A stretch of DNA of 64,000 bases from Nocardia colli (GCF_008704205.1 NZ_VXLC01000006.1:124001-188000), one strand, 5' to 3'; shown: positions 8,297-16,874, numbered from the stretch's first letter. Numbers and translations: made by a program. Notes: generated by a model from the sequence alone, not told the origin.

Positions 8297-9361
8297 GTGC
8301 TGACGGACGGCCTGACCCTCACCGATCACCACTGCCACGGCGTCGTCCCGCACGATCTGGATCGTCCCGGATTCGAGCGGCTACTCAGCGAAGGACCCAC
8401 CGGCACTTTCGATTCCGCGATCGGACTGGCGGTCCGCCGCTGGTGCGCACCGGCCCTCGACCTCCCGCCACACGTCGGCCCGGACGCCTACCTGACCCAT
8501 CGAGCCGAACTCGGCTGGCGCGAAGTCGCCACCCGCCTGCTGGGCGCCACCGGCACCACCAGCTGGTTCATCGACACCGGATTCGGCGGCGGGACCGCGG
8601 AATTCGGTGCGCTCACCGACGGTGAAGTGCGCGAGGTGGTACGGATCGAACAGGTCGCCGAGCAGGTCATCGCCGAGGTCGGCGCGGGCAGAACGGTATT
8701 CGAGCAGATCGAAGCGCGATTGCGTGAGCGCGCCCGAAATGCCGTCGGGCTCAAGACCATCGTCGCCTACCGCTGCGGCCTGGATTTCCCGCTGCGCGAC
8801 CGACCGCCGAAATCGGTGTTCCCCGAGCACCGCCTCACCGACCCGGATCTGCTCGGCTGGCTGGTCGGACTCGGCGTCCGCATCGGCGCCGAATACGGTC
8901 TCCCTCTGCAATTCCACACTGGTTTCGGCGATACCGACCTGCGACTACATCGCGCGGATCCGTTGCTGCTCACCGATTTTCTCCGCAAAACCGCGCACAC
9001 CGGCCTGACCGTGATGCTGCTGCACTGCTGGCCATTCCATCGCAATGCCGCCTATCTGGCCCACGCCTTCGCGCATGTCCGGATGGATATCGGGCTCACC
9101 GTTCCCTACGTCGGACACCGCGCCCAGGCCGTCCTCGCCGAGACGCTCGAACTCGCACCGTTCCGTTCGCTGTGCTACTCGTCGGACGGTTACGGCCTGC
9201 CCGAACTGCACTTTCTCGGCGCATTCTGGTGGCGCCGTGGCCTCGGCCGGCTGCTCGACGAATGGATCGCCGAGGACCTGATCACCACCGCCGACGCCGA
9301 ACGCCTGGCCACCGGCATCGCCCACATCAACGCCGAGGACGCCTACCCCGGTACCCGCTGA
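8297..9361 (+). CDS. Amidohydrolase-family protein (FluG N-terminal-like)
   Basis: A 354-residue protein of the metal-dependent amidohydrolase superfamily. The metal ligands HxH (DHHCHG) are at the N-terminus. LQFHTGFGDTDL supplies a second histidine, LLHCWPFHR a third, and YSSDGYGLPE the terminal aspartate. The start is a GTG placed one base after the stop of the GS-like gene, so the two are almost certainly translated together. In FluG and plant NodGS proteins this type of domain is fused ahead of a GS domain; here the two are separate genes in the reverse order. A role in hydrolysing the product or substrate of the ligase is plausible but unproven. Confidence 0.82.
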   Translation: MLTDGLTLTDHHCHGVVPHDLDRPGFERLLSEGPTGTFDSAIGLAVRRWCAPALDLPPHVGPDAYLTHRAELGWREVATRLLGATGTTSWFIDTGFGGGTAEFGALTDGEVREVVRIEQVAEQVIAEVGAGRTVFEQIEARLRERARNAVGLKTIVAYRCGLDFPLRDRPPKSVFPEHRLTDPDLLGWLVGLGVRIGAEYGLPLQFHTGFGDTDLRLHRADPLLLTDFLRKTAHTGLTVMLLHCWPFHRNAAYLAHAFAHVRMDIGLTVPYVGHRAQAVLAETLELAPFRSLCYSSDGYGLPELHFLGAFWWRRGLGRLLDEWIAEDLITTADAERLATGIAHINAEDAYPGTR

Positions 9362-9370
9362 CCGCACGGG

Positions 9371-9410
9371 TAAATACTCGAGCTGCCCGGGTATTTATTC
9401 AAGTGCACTT
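9371..9410. promoter_or_regulatory. Paired palindromes upstream of rtcB
   Basis: TAAATAC at 9371-9377 is mirrored by GTATTTA at 9391-9397. A perfect 10-bp palindrome, AAGTGCACTT, lies at 9401-9410. The segment is distinctly AT-richer than its surroundings and ends 52 nt before the rtcB start. It is a candidate operator. rtcB is under dedicated control (RtcR) in enterobacteria, but no regulator gene is adjacent here. Confidence 0.45.
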
Positions 9411-9462
9411 ATTCGCGCCGATCTTTACCGTTGATCAGGAAAACCAACGAAAGGATCGGACA

Positions 9463-10686
9463 ATGTTTCCCGTCGAGCTGCGCGGCACCCGCGCGCAGAC
9501 GCTTATGTGGGCCGAAGAGCACGCGGTCGAGCAGGCCGCGCTGCAGCAGCTGCGGAATATCGCCGCGCTGAAATGGGTCCACGGCGTCCGCGTGATGCCG
9601 GACGTGCACCTCGGCAAGGGTGCGACGGTCGGCTCCGTGATCGCGATGCAGGACGCGGTGTGCCCGGCCGCGGTCGGTGTGGACATCGGCTGCGGAATGG
9701 AGAGCGTCAAGACCGACCTCACGGCCGCGGATCTGCCGGACGACCTGCGTTCGCTGCGTTCCCGGATCGAGGCCGCGGTCCCGGTCGGTTTCTCCGCGCA
9801 CGACAGCTCGGTCAACGTGACCAAGCTCGGTGGCGAGGTCTCCGCGCTGGGCGCGAGCACCGCGACGCTGCGGGCGGGCTGGGATACCTTCTGGCGTTCT
9901 TTCGCCTCGTTGGACGAGGGTGTGCAGACGCGAGAAGCCAAGGCGCACAAGCAGATGGGCACCCTGGGCGGCGGCAACCACTTCATCGAGGTCTGCCTGG
10001 ATCAGGACGACGCGGTGTGGATTCTGCTGCATTCGGGCAGCCGCAATATCGGCAAGGAACTCGCCGAGCGGCACATGGCCGTCGCGCGGACGCTGTCGCA
10101 CAACGTCGATCTGCCCGATCGCGATCTGGCCGTATTCCTTTCCGGGACACCGGAAATGGACGCTTACCGCCGCGACCTCACCTGGGCGCAGGAGTACGCC
10201 GCACGCAACCGCGCGGTGATGCTCGCCCTGGTGTGCCGGGCGGTGCGCGACGAATTCGCCGAGCGCCCGGTGCGTTTCGAGCAGCCGATAAGCTGCCACC
10301 ACAACTATGTGGCCGAGGAACTCATCGACGGCATCCCGATGCTGGTGACCCGTAAGGGCGCGGTCCGGGCCGGCGCGGGCGATCTCGCGCTGATTCCGGG
10401 CTCGATGGGTACCCGTTCATATGTGGTGCGCGGCAAGGGAAATCCGGCCTCGTTCCAGTCGGCCTCGCACGGCGCGGGACGGCGGATGAGCCGCAATGCG
10501 GCGAAGAAGCAGTTCACCGTCGCCGATCTGGTCGCGCAGACCGAAGGCGTCGAGTCGCGCAAGGACGCGGGGGTGGTCGACGAGATCCCGGCCGCGTACA
10601 AGGACATCGACGAGGTCATCGCCGCACAGCGCGACCTGGTCGACGTCGTCGCGACGCTGCGCCAGGTGCTCTGCGTCAAGGGCTGA
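9463..10686 (+). CDS. rtcB: RtcB-type RNA 3'-phosphate ligase
   Basis: A 407-residue RtcB protein, which seals 2',3'-cyclic-phosphate or 3'-phosphate RNA ends to 5'-OH ends using GTP and Mn2+. The family residues are present: the metal-binding cysteine in VGVDIGCGME, GGGNHFIE, LLHSGSRNIG, SCHHNYVAEE, LIPGSMGTRSYVV, and the guanylylated histidine in SHGAGRRMSR. The ATG at 9463 is chosen because AAGGA lies 7 nt upstream; the frame stays open back to 9172 within the preceding gene, but that part is not RtcB-like. It stands alone, with no archease or regulator beside it. It may repair cleaved tRNA or rRNA after toxin action. Confidence 0.93.
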   Translation: MFPVELRGTRAQTLMWAEEHAVEQAALQQLRNIAALKWVHGVRVMPDVHLGKGATVGSVIAMQDAVCPAAVGVDIGCGMESVKTDLTAADLPDDLRSLRSRIEAAVPVGFSAHDSSVNVTKLGGEVSALGASTATLRAGWDTFWRSFASLDEGVQTREAKAHKQMGTLGGGNHFIEVCLDQDDAVWILLHSGSRNIGKELAERHMAVARTLSHNVDLPDRDLAVFLSGTPEMDAYRRDLTWAQEYAARNRAVMLALVCRAVRDEFAERPVRFEQPISCHHNYVAEELIDGIPMLVTRKGAVRAGAGDLALIPGSMGTRSYVVRGKGNPASFQSASHGAGRRMSRNAAKKQFTVADLVAQTEGVESRKDAGVVDEIPAAYKDIDEVIAAQRDLVDVVATLRQVLCVKG

Positions 10687-10691
10687 ATCCG

Positions 10692-10720
10692 GGCCGCGCC
10701 CACCGTGAGTGGGCGCGGCC
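10692..10720. terminator. Bidirectional hairpin between rtcB and a convergent gene
   Basis: A perfect 12-bp stem (GGCCGCGCCCAC against GTGGGCGCGGCC) with a 5-nt loop lies in the 39 bp between the stop codons of rtcB and the convergent membrane-protein gene. There is no clear T-run. The position argues for a shared terminator. Confidence 0.65.
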
Positions 10721-10725
10721 TCGAT

Positions 10726-11208
10726 TCACTTGCGCCGCAACGTGGCCGCGAACGCCGCGCCGACCAGGAACATGCCGGTGAGCAGTGCGAAGCCGTTCAA
10801 TATCCAATTGTGCAGGGCCAGATGGAAATCGTCGGACAGCTCGGGCAGATTCTCCACCTGCCGGTAGGTGTCGTCCGGGAAGAGGATGTGCAGGATCCCG
10901 GGGATCAGGCCCCACACCAGGCCCGCGATGGCGGTGCCCACCGGGGAGAACGCGGCCAGCGCCGCGACCAGGAACAGCAGCACCGCGCCGCCGATGATCT
11001 GGAAGTTCGAACCCCAGCGATCCGCCGAACTACCCAGGATCACCCACTGCCTGGTGTCGAGCGCACCGTGCGCGGATAGCCCGATCCCGATCGGCGTGAT
11101 CACCAACGAGATCAGCGTGCCGGCCAGGGTTCGGCCGAAGCCGCTGCGACTCTGGAACTGGGTGCCCGGCGGCGACCAGCCCGCCGGCGGCTGGTATTGG
11201 CTCGACAT
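10726..11208 (-). CDS. Small membrane protein with four predicted helices
   Basis: A 160-residue protein I do not recognise as a named family. A hydrophilic N-terminus (about 28 residues, rich in Pro, Gln and Ser) precedes four hydrophobic segments: about 29-48 (TLISLVITPIGIGLSAH), 68-86 (IIGGAVLLFLVAALAAF), 89-110 (GTAIAGLVWGLIPGILHILF) and 132-156 (ILNGFALLTGMFLVGAAFAATL). It ends with RRK. This is typical of small actinobacterial integral membrane proteins of unknown role. The ATG at 11208 has a GGAGG-like sequence about 6 nt upstream. Confidence 0.7.
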   Translation of the reverse strand: MSSQYQPPAGWSPPGTQFQSRSGFGRTLAGTLISLVITPIGIGLSAHGALDTRQWVILGSSADRWGSNFQIIGGAVLLFLVAALAAFSPVGTAIAGLVWGLIPGILHILFPDDTYRQVENLPELSDDFHLALHNWILNGFALLTGMFLVGAAFAATLRRK

Positions 11209-11322
11209 GGTTGCCCTCCTGCGTGGACCCCGGTGCCGGGGAACCTCTGCGCTTCATTCTCCGCCGATCATGGTCATTTCGCGTCGAATGCCGCGCCGTT
11301 GCCCGGCTGGTTACCATCGAGT

Positions 11323-12237
11323 ATGCGTCAGCAGCAACGGGATTCCGGTCCGGCTTCCTCGTCGGCGGAAGATCCCCCGGCGATCCCGGGCGTCCGCCGA
11401 TCCTTCGTCACCGCGCGCGGCGTGCGGTTCCATGTGACCGAGGCCGGGCCCGCGGACGGTCGGCCGGTGCTCCTGCTGCACGGGTGGCCGCAGCATCACT
11501 ACGCCTACCGTCATCTGCTGGCCGATCCGCCGGAGGGATTGCGGATCATCGCGCCGGATCTACCGGGTTATGGCTGGTCCGGACCGGCGCCGCATCGATG
11601 GGCCAAGGACGACATCGCTTCCGATGTGCTGGCACTGATCGATGAACTCGGGCTCGATCGGGTGCTGCTCGTCGGCCACGATTGGGGCGGTTACATCGGC
11701 CACCTCATGGTGCTGCGGGAGCCCGCGCGGTTCGGCGGATACCTGGTGCTGAACATCGCGCATCCGTGGCAGACGGCGCGGGGTTTCCTGCCGCATCTGT
11801 GGCGGTTCCTGCTCTATCAACCGGTCGTCGCGTCGTTCGGGAAGATCCTGCAAACGCGCACCCGGGTGCTCGACGTGATGCTCGGCAAAGCCGCGAAGAA
11901 TCGCGCGGAGTTCGGCCCGGAAGTCATTCGCGTCTATACCGATCGGTTCCGCGATCCGCTTGTCGCCAGTGCCGCGGTCGATACCTATCGCACGTTCCTG
12001 CTGCGTGAGCTACCGCGTGCCGCCCGGCGTGGGGAAACCCGCCGCGCCACCGTTCCGATCCGCGCTGTGTTCGGTATCGACGATGGCGCCGTACACCATT
12101 CGCTCGCCGCGGCCGAGACCGCGAAGGCCGACGACTACACCCTCGAACGGGTGGCGAACTGCGGTCACTTTATCGCCGAGGAGCGTCCTGACCTGGTTCG
12201 CGCCCGCTTGATCACGCTCGCCCAGGAAACCAGCTGA
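11323..12237 (+). CDS. Alpha/beta-hydrolase (epoxide-hydrolase-like)
   Basis: A 304-residue alpha/beta-hydrolase. The oxyanion-hole HGWPQHHYAYRHL, the nucleophile elbow GHDWGG (aspartate nucleophile, as in epoxide hydrolases and haloalkane dehalogenases), and the catalytic histidine in NCGHFIAEERP are present. The Asp nucleophile with the HGWP motif makes epoxide hydrolase the best guess, but the substrate cannot be told. The frame is open further upstream, but the ATG at 11323 fits because TACCAT at 11312-11317 lies 5 nt before it (a leaderless layout) and conserved sequence begins after it. Confidence 0.8.
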   Translation: MRQQQRDSGPASSSAEDPPAIPGVRRSFVTARGVRFHVTEAGPADGRPVLLLHGWPQHHYAYRHLLADPPEGLRIIAPDLPGYGWSGPAPHRWAKDDIASDVLALIDELGLDRVLLVGHDWGGYIGHLMVLREPARFGGYLVLNIAHPWQTARGFLPHLWRFLLYQPVVASFGKILQTRTRVLDVMLGKAAKNRAEFGPEVIRVYTDRFRDPLVASAAVDTYRTFLLRELPRAARRGETRRATVPIRAVFGIDDGAVHHSLAAAETAKADDYTLERVANCGHFIAEERPDLVRARLITLAQETS

Positions 12238-12273
12238 CACCGCGCCGGATGTCGTTACGGCAGAGCCCGATCC

Positions 12274-13392
12274 TCACGCCGACCGTGTCACATCGTGGGT
12301 ATCGATGCCCTGCAACGCGGTGATGTGCTCGACCACAACGGTATTGCCGCCCCGCTGTTTCGCCTGATACATCGCGCTGTCGGCGCACCGGATCAGATCC
12401 TGCACCAGCTCCCGGCTGCGGCGGTAGCCATCCGCGCCCGCGTCGGCGACGGCGATGCCGATGCTGGCGGTGACCGAGATCGACCCGACGGGTTCGGCGA
12501 CCGCGCTGCGCAATCGTTCGGCGGCATCGACCGCGGTCGGCACGGGCAGGCGCGCGACGATCGCGAATTCCTCGCCGCCGAGCCGGGAGACGACGCTGTG
12601 CGCGGGCGCGGCGTGCTGCAACCGATCGGCGGTGCGCACCAGCACCTTGTCCCCCGCGTGGTGTCCGAAGGTGTCGTTGACGGCTTTGAACCGGTCCAGA
12701 TCGACCATCATGACGCACACCGGAACCGAGCCGGAGCCGCCGACCATCATCGCCGAGTGATACTCGAATCCGCGCCTGCTCAACAGCGTGGTCAACGGAT
12801 CGGACAGCATGTCGGACCGCAGCACCCAGTAACAGAATTGCAGCCCGGGCGGCACCACCGTGGCCGCGACCATGCCCAGGATCATGATCACCGCGGACGC
12901 CGCGTCGCCGACCCCGAACAGCGGAATCGACAGCACCACAGCCGAAGCCAGCGACCACCCCGTGTGCGCGGCGAGCACCTGCGGACTGTGGAAGGCACTG
13001 ACGTAGATGCCGACGATCAACAGCAGCATCATCCCGACCGAGCGGACCACATTGCCCGGACTCAGCACGCACACCACCGTGATGCATACGTCGCCGATCA
13101 CGAGCAGGCTCAGCGATTCCACTCGGCTCGGCCACGGCAACGCCCACCAGCGCACCACCCACACCACCGACAGGCCGACGATGCACCACAGCACCGTCCG
13201 GCCGAGCACGCTCGGCGGGCCCGCCGACGACGTGACGGTCAGCACGCTGATCAGCGGCGTCGCCAGCCCGCACAGTCCGATCGCGAACTTCACCACCCCG
13301 AGCGCGGAGCGGTCGGCCAGGGCGTTCACCACCCAGCGGTAGTCGACGCCGTCGCGCCACCAGTCCCGCAGCAGCCGTAGGTAGTCGTTCAT
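12274..13392 (-). CDS. Membrane-bound diguanylate cyclase (GGDEF)
   Basis: A 372-residue protein with five to six hydrophobic helices in residues ~35-195 and a C-terminal GGDEF domain from ~200. The active-site loop reads RLGGEEF, an active variant, and the metal-binding segment VDLDRFKAVNDTFGHHAGDKVL is intact, so c-di-GMP synthesis from two GTP is likely. An RxxD inhibitory site is not evident. The N-terminal membrane part has no recognisable sensor domain. There is no EAL or HD-GYP partner in the window. It is convergent with the upstream hydrolase gene (36 bp apart). Confidence 0.88.
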   Translation of the reverse strand: MNDYLRLLRDWWRDGVDYRWVVNALADRSALGVVKFAIGLCGLATPLISVLTVTSSAGPPSVLGRTVLWCIVGLSVVWVVRWWALPWPSRVESLSLLVIGDVCITVVCVLSPGNVVRSVGMMLLLIVGIYVSAFHSPQVLAAHTGWSLASAVVLSIPLFGVGDAASAVIMILGMVAATVVPPGLQFCYWVLRSDMLSDPLTTLLSRRGFEYHSAMMVGGSGSVPVCVMMVDLDRFKAVNDTFGHHAGDKVLVRTADRLQHAAPAHSVVSRLGGEEFAIVARLPVPTAVDAAERLRSAVAEPVGSISVTASIGIAVADAGADGYRRSRELVQDLIRCADSAMYQAKQRGGNTVVVEHITALQGIDTHDVTRSA

Positions 13393-13670
13393 GACCGCGC
13401 CTCGCCGACGCTCGGCTCAGTCCCGCACCGGGCGTGCTGTGACCTGACTCGCTCGCTCATTCGACTCGTCCTCGGCGTCTACGGAAGCCTCGTATCGTCT
13501 CGAACCGCACTCACTCGTGGTGAACACCGCCGTGGCCGGGGATTTCGGCCACTCGGCAGCGATTCACGCAGTGTAGGACAAAGCTGGGCGCATACCGAGA
13601 GTCCGACCGGTATTGATCCACAACATGCACGGGCGGGGCGGGCGCGCGCGACGAGCACGGTTCCTGTCGG
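13393..13670. other. Intergenic region between GGDEF and recQ-type genes
   Basis: About 280 bp between divergent genes. No convincing gene. It holds a weak inverted repeat (ATACCG 13592-13597 / CGGTAT 13608-13613) and, at its right end, the presumed recQ promoter. Confidence 0.5.
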
Positions 13671-13684
13671 TACCGTCGGGCACG
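13671..13684 (+). promoter_or_regulatory. Leaderless promoter box of the RecQ-type gene
   Basis: TACCGT at 13671-13676 is followed by 8 nt and the ATG at 13685. The arrangement repeats that of other leaderless-looking genes here and helps choose the start. Confidence 0.45.
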
Positions 13685-15817
13685 ATGGAGCGCATGACCA
13701 CGGCGACCGATGTCCCGGCGATCGACCTCACCGCACCCGACCTTCGCGAGCGCGCGGAACACCTGCTGCGCGAGCTGGCCGGGCCCAACGCCCGGCTACG
13801 GGAGGACCAGTGGATCGCGATCGAGGCGCTGGTCGTGCAGCGACGCCGCGCGCTGGTCGTGCAGCGCACCGGCTGGGGTAAGTCGGCCGTCTACTTCATC
13901 GCCGCGAAACTACTGCGCGGGGCGGGTCGCGGGCCCACCGTGATCGTGTCGCCGCTGCTCGCACTGATGCGCAACCAGGTCGCCGCCGCGCAACGGGCGG
14001 GAGTGGTTGCCGCGACAATCAATTCGGGCAATGTCACCGAATGGGACGAAATACACACGCAGGTCGCGTCCGGCGAGGTCGACGTGCTGCTGGTCAGCCC
14101 GGAGCGGCTGAACAACCCGGACTTCCGCGATCAGGTGCTGCCGAAGCTCGCGGCCGACGCCGGCCTCGTGGTGATCGATGAGGCGCACTGCGTCTCCGAC
14201 TGGGGTCACGATTTCCGGCCGGACTACCGGCGGATCCGCACGTTGATCGCCGATCTCGGCTCGGATGTGCCGGTGCTGGCGACCACCGCTACCGCGAACG
14301 ACCGGGTGGTCACCGATGTCGCCACCCAGATCGGCACCGACACGCTGGTGTTGCGCGGCACGCTGGATCGCGAGTCGCTGCACCTGTCGGTGGTGCGCTT
14401 CGACGACGCGGTGGAACGCACCGCCTGGCTCAGCGGGCACCTGCACAACCTCACCGGTTCCGGGATCGTCTACACGTTGACCGTCGCCGCCGCGCACGAC
14501 CTGGCCGACGTGCTGAACTCGCACGGACACAACGTCGCGGCCTACACCGGGCAGACCGATCCCGCCGAACGCGAGGCGCTGGAGTCGGCGCTGTTGAATA
14601 ACGAGGTGAAGGCGCTCATCGCGACCTCGGCGCTCGGGATGGGTTTCGACAAGCCCGATCTCGGGTTCGTCGTGCACGTCGGTGCGCCGTCCTCGCCCAT
14701 TGCCTATTACCAGCAGGTCGGTCGCGCCGGCCGCGCGACCGAGCGCGCCGAGGTGGTGCTGCTGCCCGGGCCCGAGGACGCGCGGATCTGGAGTTACTTT
14801 GCCTCCGTGGCGTTTCCGCGCGAACACATCGTGCGCTCGGTGCTCGATGCGCTCGACACCGACCGGGCGCTGTCGACGGCCGCGCTGGAACCGCTGGTCG
14901 AGCTGAACCGCTCGCGGTTGGAGATGGTGCTCAAGGTGCTCGATGTGGACGGGGCGGTGCGCCGGGTGCGCGGCGGCTGGATCTCCACCGGGCAGCCGTG
15001 GACCTACGACACCGAGCGGTATGAGCGGCTGTCCGAGGCGCGCGAGGTCGAGCAGCAGGCGATGGTCGATTATCAGTCGACCGGCGACTGCCGGATGGAG
15101 TTCCTGCGGCGGCAGCTGGATGACCCGGGTTTGCCTGCGGGACAGTCGGATTCGGCCGGATGCGGGCGTTGCGACAACTGCACGGGCACTCGGCCCGATG
15201 TGTCGGTGGACGCGGAGGCGGTCGCTGCCACTCGTGCTCGCCTGGACCGTCCGGGGCTGGACCTGAGCCCGCGCAAGCAGTGGCCGACCGGCATGGCGAA
15301 GCTCGGAATCCCGTTGTCCGGCAAGATCACCGGCGGCGCCGAAACCGGCCGGGTGCTCGGCCGGCTCACGGATCTCGGCTGGGGTCAGCGCCTGCGCACC
15401 CTGCTCGACGGACCCGATGATCCGATCCCGGAGAAGGTCTTCGAAGCCTGCGTCGCCGTCCTGCGCGACTGGAAGTGGACCACCCGCCCGACCTCGGTGA
15501 TGGCCCTCGAGTCACACCGCTATCCGGTGCTGACCGCCACTCTCGCAGCAGGACTCGCCGAGATCGGCCGCTTGCACGACCTGGGCACCCTGCCGAACCG
15601 CCCGGACCGCGCACCGGTGTCCGCCGCGAACTCGGCGCACCGCGTCGCCGGTCTCTTCGACTCCTGGGACGTCCCCGACCTCACCGACGTCGAAGGCCCG
15701 ATCCTGTTGGTGGACACCCTCTCCGACACCGGCTGGACCCTCACCCTCGCCGCCCACGCCCTGCGCAGCGCAGGCGCGGACGCGGTACTGCCCTTCGCAC
15801 TCGCCTCGGTCACGTAG
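13685..15817 (+). CDS. RecQ-type DNA helicase with C-terminal phosphoribosyltransferase-like domain
   Basis: A 710-residue superfamily 2 ATP-dependent 3'-5' DNA helicase. Walker A is RTGWGKSAVYF, the DEAH box is VVIDEAHCVSDWGHDFRPDY, and motif VI is QQVGRAGRATERAEV. The RecQ zinc site is formed by GDCRMEFLRRQL and CGRCDNCTG. After the helicase and zinc parts, the last ~100 residues carry ILLVDTLSDTGWTLTLAAHAL, the shape of a PRPP-binding loop of phosphoribosyltransferases (ComF-like), instead of the usual HRDC domain. The start could be ATG 13685 (preceded by TACCGT) or ATG 13694. The expected job is repair of stalled forks or recombination; the role of the tail is unknown. Confidence 0.88.
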   Translation: MERMTTATDVPAIDLTAPDLRERAEHLLRELAGPNARLREDQWIAIEALVVQRRRALVVQRTGWGKSAVYFIAAKLLRGAGRGPTVIVSPLLALMRNQVAAAQRAGVVAATINSGNVTEWDEIHTQVASGEVDVLLVSPERLNNPDFRDQVLPKLAADAGLVVIDEAHCVSDWGHDFRPDYRRIRTLIADLGSDVPVLATTATANDRVVTDVATQIGTDTLVLRGTLDRESLHLSVVRFDDAVERTAWLSGHLHNLTGSGIVYTLTVAAAHDLADVLNSHGHNVAAYTGQTDPAEREALESALLNNEVKALIATSALGMGFDKPDLGFVVHVGAPSSPIAYYQQVGRAGRATERAEVVLLPGPEDARIWSYFASVAFPREHIVRSVLDALDTDRALSTAALEPLVELNRSRLEMVLKVLDVDGAVRRVRGGWISTGQPWTYDTERYERLSEAREVEQQAMVDYQSTGDCRMEFLRRQLDDPGLPAGQSDSAGCGRCDNCTGTRPDVSVDAEAVAATRARLDRPGLDLSPRKQWPTGMAKLGIPLSGKITGGAETGRVLGRLTDLGWGQRLRTLLDGPDDPIPEKVFEACVAVLRDWKWTTRPTSVMALESHRYPVLTATLAAGLAEIGRLHDLGTLPNRPDRAPVSAANSAHRVAGLFDSWDVPDLTDVEGPILLVDTLSDTGWTLTLAAHALRSAGADAVLPFALASVT

Positions 15818-15831
15818 ATAGGACCCGCCCC

Positions 15832-15895
15832 CATCGAGTCGAGTCAAATGGTCGCTAGTCGATCTTCAATAGCAACCATTTGACTCGACTCGATG
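15832..15895. repeat. Structured palindromic repeat, copy 1
   Basis: A 25-nt arm at 15833-15857 pairs with 15870-15894 at 24 of 25 positions (the exception is C opposite A, a G-U pair in a minus-strand transcript), plus an outer C-G pair. The loop is 12 nt. It begins 15 bp after the recQ-type gene. A second, 78%-identical copy lies at 16538-16599 in the same orientation, with three stem positions changed on both sides so that pairing is kept. It may also serve as the terminator of the helicase gene. Confidence 0.8.
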
Positions 15896-16537
15896 TGCAA
15901 GAACGACATTTTGGCTCGACTCGTTCGCCGAAGACCACCGCCACCCGACTCCCCTGGTCTCCTAAGCCTCTTTGAACCGGACCACAGCCAAGTAACCACG
16001 CCGGAACTCGCACGCTGCCCATGCCCACCGCGGGAGGTAGGTCGGTACCCCACCCGACGCGCTCAGCACTATCGATCATCTCTGGGAGCAGGCGCACCTG
16101 ACTGCTAGGTATCGCTAAGGACTTCCCAACAGGGCCTGGCCAGTGAAAACTGAAGACCTACCCAGGTTTTCACTGAAGCAGTGCTGGGCACGTCGTGTGC
16201 CGTACCCGACCTACCTCCGCAGTCAGGTGCGCAATCTCGCGTTCCAGCGTGGTCATCTGGCTGTGGTTGCGTCACAAACGCTTTGGACACGAGTGGGGCG
16301 GTCAGCGGCGGTTTCCATGGTGGCTCGCAGTCCCGTCAGCGGTGAACCTGCCTGCGAAGGCGACTCCCGAGCCCGCCTGCCGGAGACCCGCACTCCCTCT
16401 CGGGATCTGCACCGAGAATAGGGCTCTGAAGCCAGTGCGGATCCCTGGTGCGGATGCTGTTGTTGGCGTGGCGAGTTGGGGCCACACGCCGTTTGTGTGT
16501 GTGGAGGGCTTGCGAGGTTGCCGTTGGTGCGGTGTGC
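15896..16537. other. Gene-poor region between the two palindromic repeats
   Basis: About 640 bp with no gene I can support on either strand. Open frames exist, but none resembles a known protein or has a good ribosome-binding site. It contains a perfect 10-bp inverted repeat, CAGTGAAAAC (16141-16150) and GTTTTCACTG (16166-16175), separated by 15 nt. About 35 bp right after copy 1 resembles the sequence after copy 2 (both contain a TTGGCTCG stretch), which suggests the repeat unit is longer than its hairpin. It could be remnant mobile or duplicated DNA. Confidence 0.55.
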
Positions 16538-16599
16538 ATCGGGCGGAGTCGAGTGGTGGCCAGTTGATCTTCGATAGCAGCCATTCGACTCCGCTCGAT
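16538..16599. repeat. Structured palindromic repeat, copy 2
   Basis: A diverged second copy of the element at 15832-15895. The arm 16538-16562 pairs with 16575-16599 with 20 Watson-Crick pairs, 3 G-T pairs and 2 mismatches around a 12-nt loop, which again contains TTGATCTTC-like sequence (GTCGATCTTC in copy 1). Compared with copy 1, stem positions 7, 8 and 14 changed from T-A, C-G and A-T to C-G, G-C and G-C. Confidence 0.78.
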
Positions 16600-16670
16600 T
16601 GTCGAGGTCGATCGTTGGCTCGCTGCGATTCGTGCGACGGGGTGCTGCGGGATTCGCGGTCGGGCGTGGC

Positions 16671-16874
16671 TCAGTTGCGGGGGTCTGGGAGGGTGATCGT
16701 TTTCGGGTCGGGTTCGATTCGCCGGGTTGCGCTCAGGTGGTCGTCCGGGGGTAGCGGGCGGCGGGGTTCGCGGACGCCGGCCGTGCCGCCGCCGCCTTCG
16801 CGGCCTGGTGGGCCACCGCCGGTGGTCACCTTGCCGCCCAATAGTCTTCGAATCGCTCGCAACAGTTTTCTCAT
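16671..16874 (-). CDS. Small basic hypothetical protein
   Basis: A possible 67-residue protein beginning MRKLLRAIRRLLGGKVTTGG, with a basic amphipathic N-terminus, a Gly/Pro-rich middle and a charged tail. The ATG at 16874 has GGAG 6 nt upstream, which favours it over an in-frame ATG at 16907. It lies 64 bp downstream of the toxin gene on the same strand and may be the last gene of that transcript. No family is recognised. Reality of the gene is uncertain; it could be non-coding. Confidence 0.35.
   Translation of the reverse strand: MRKLLRAIRRLLGGKVTTGGGPPGREGGGGTAGVREPRRPLPPDDHLSATRRIEPDPKTITLPDPRN

Noticed and set aside
12212..13360. Second minus-strand frame over the GGDEF gene
   Set aside because: Its product is Arg/Gly-rich without motifs, whereas the overlapping frame has an intact GGDEF domain and membrane helices.
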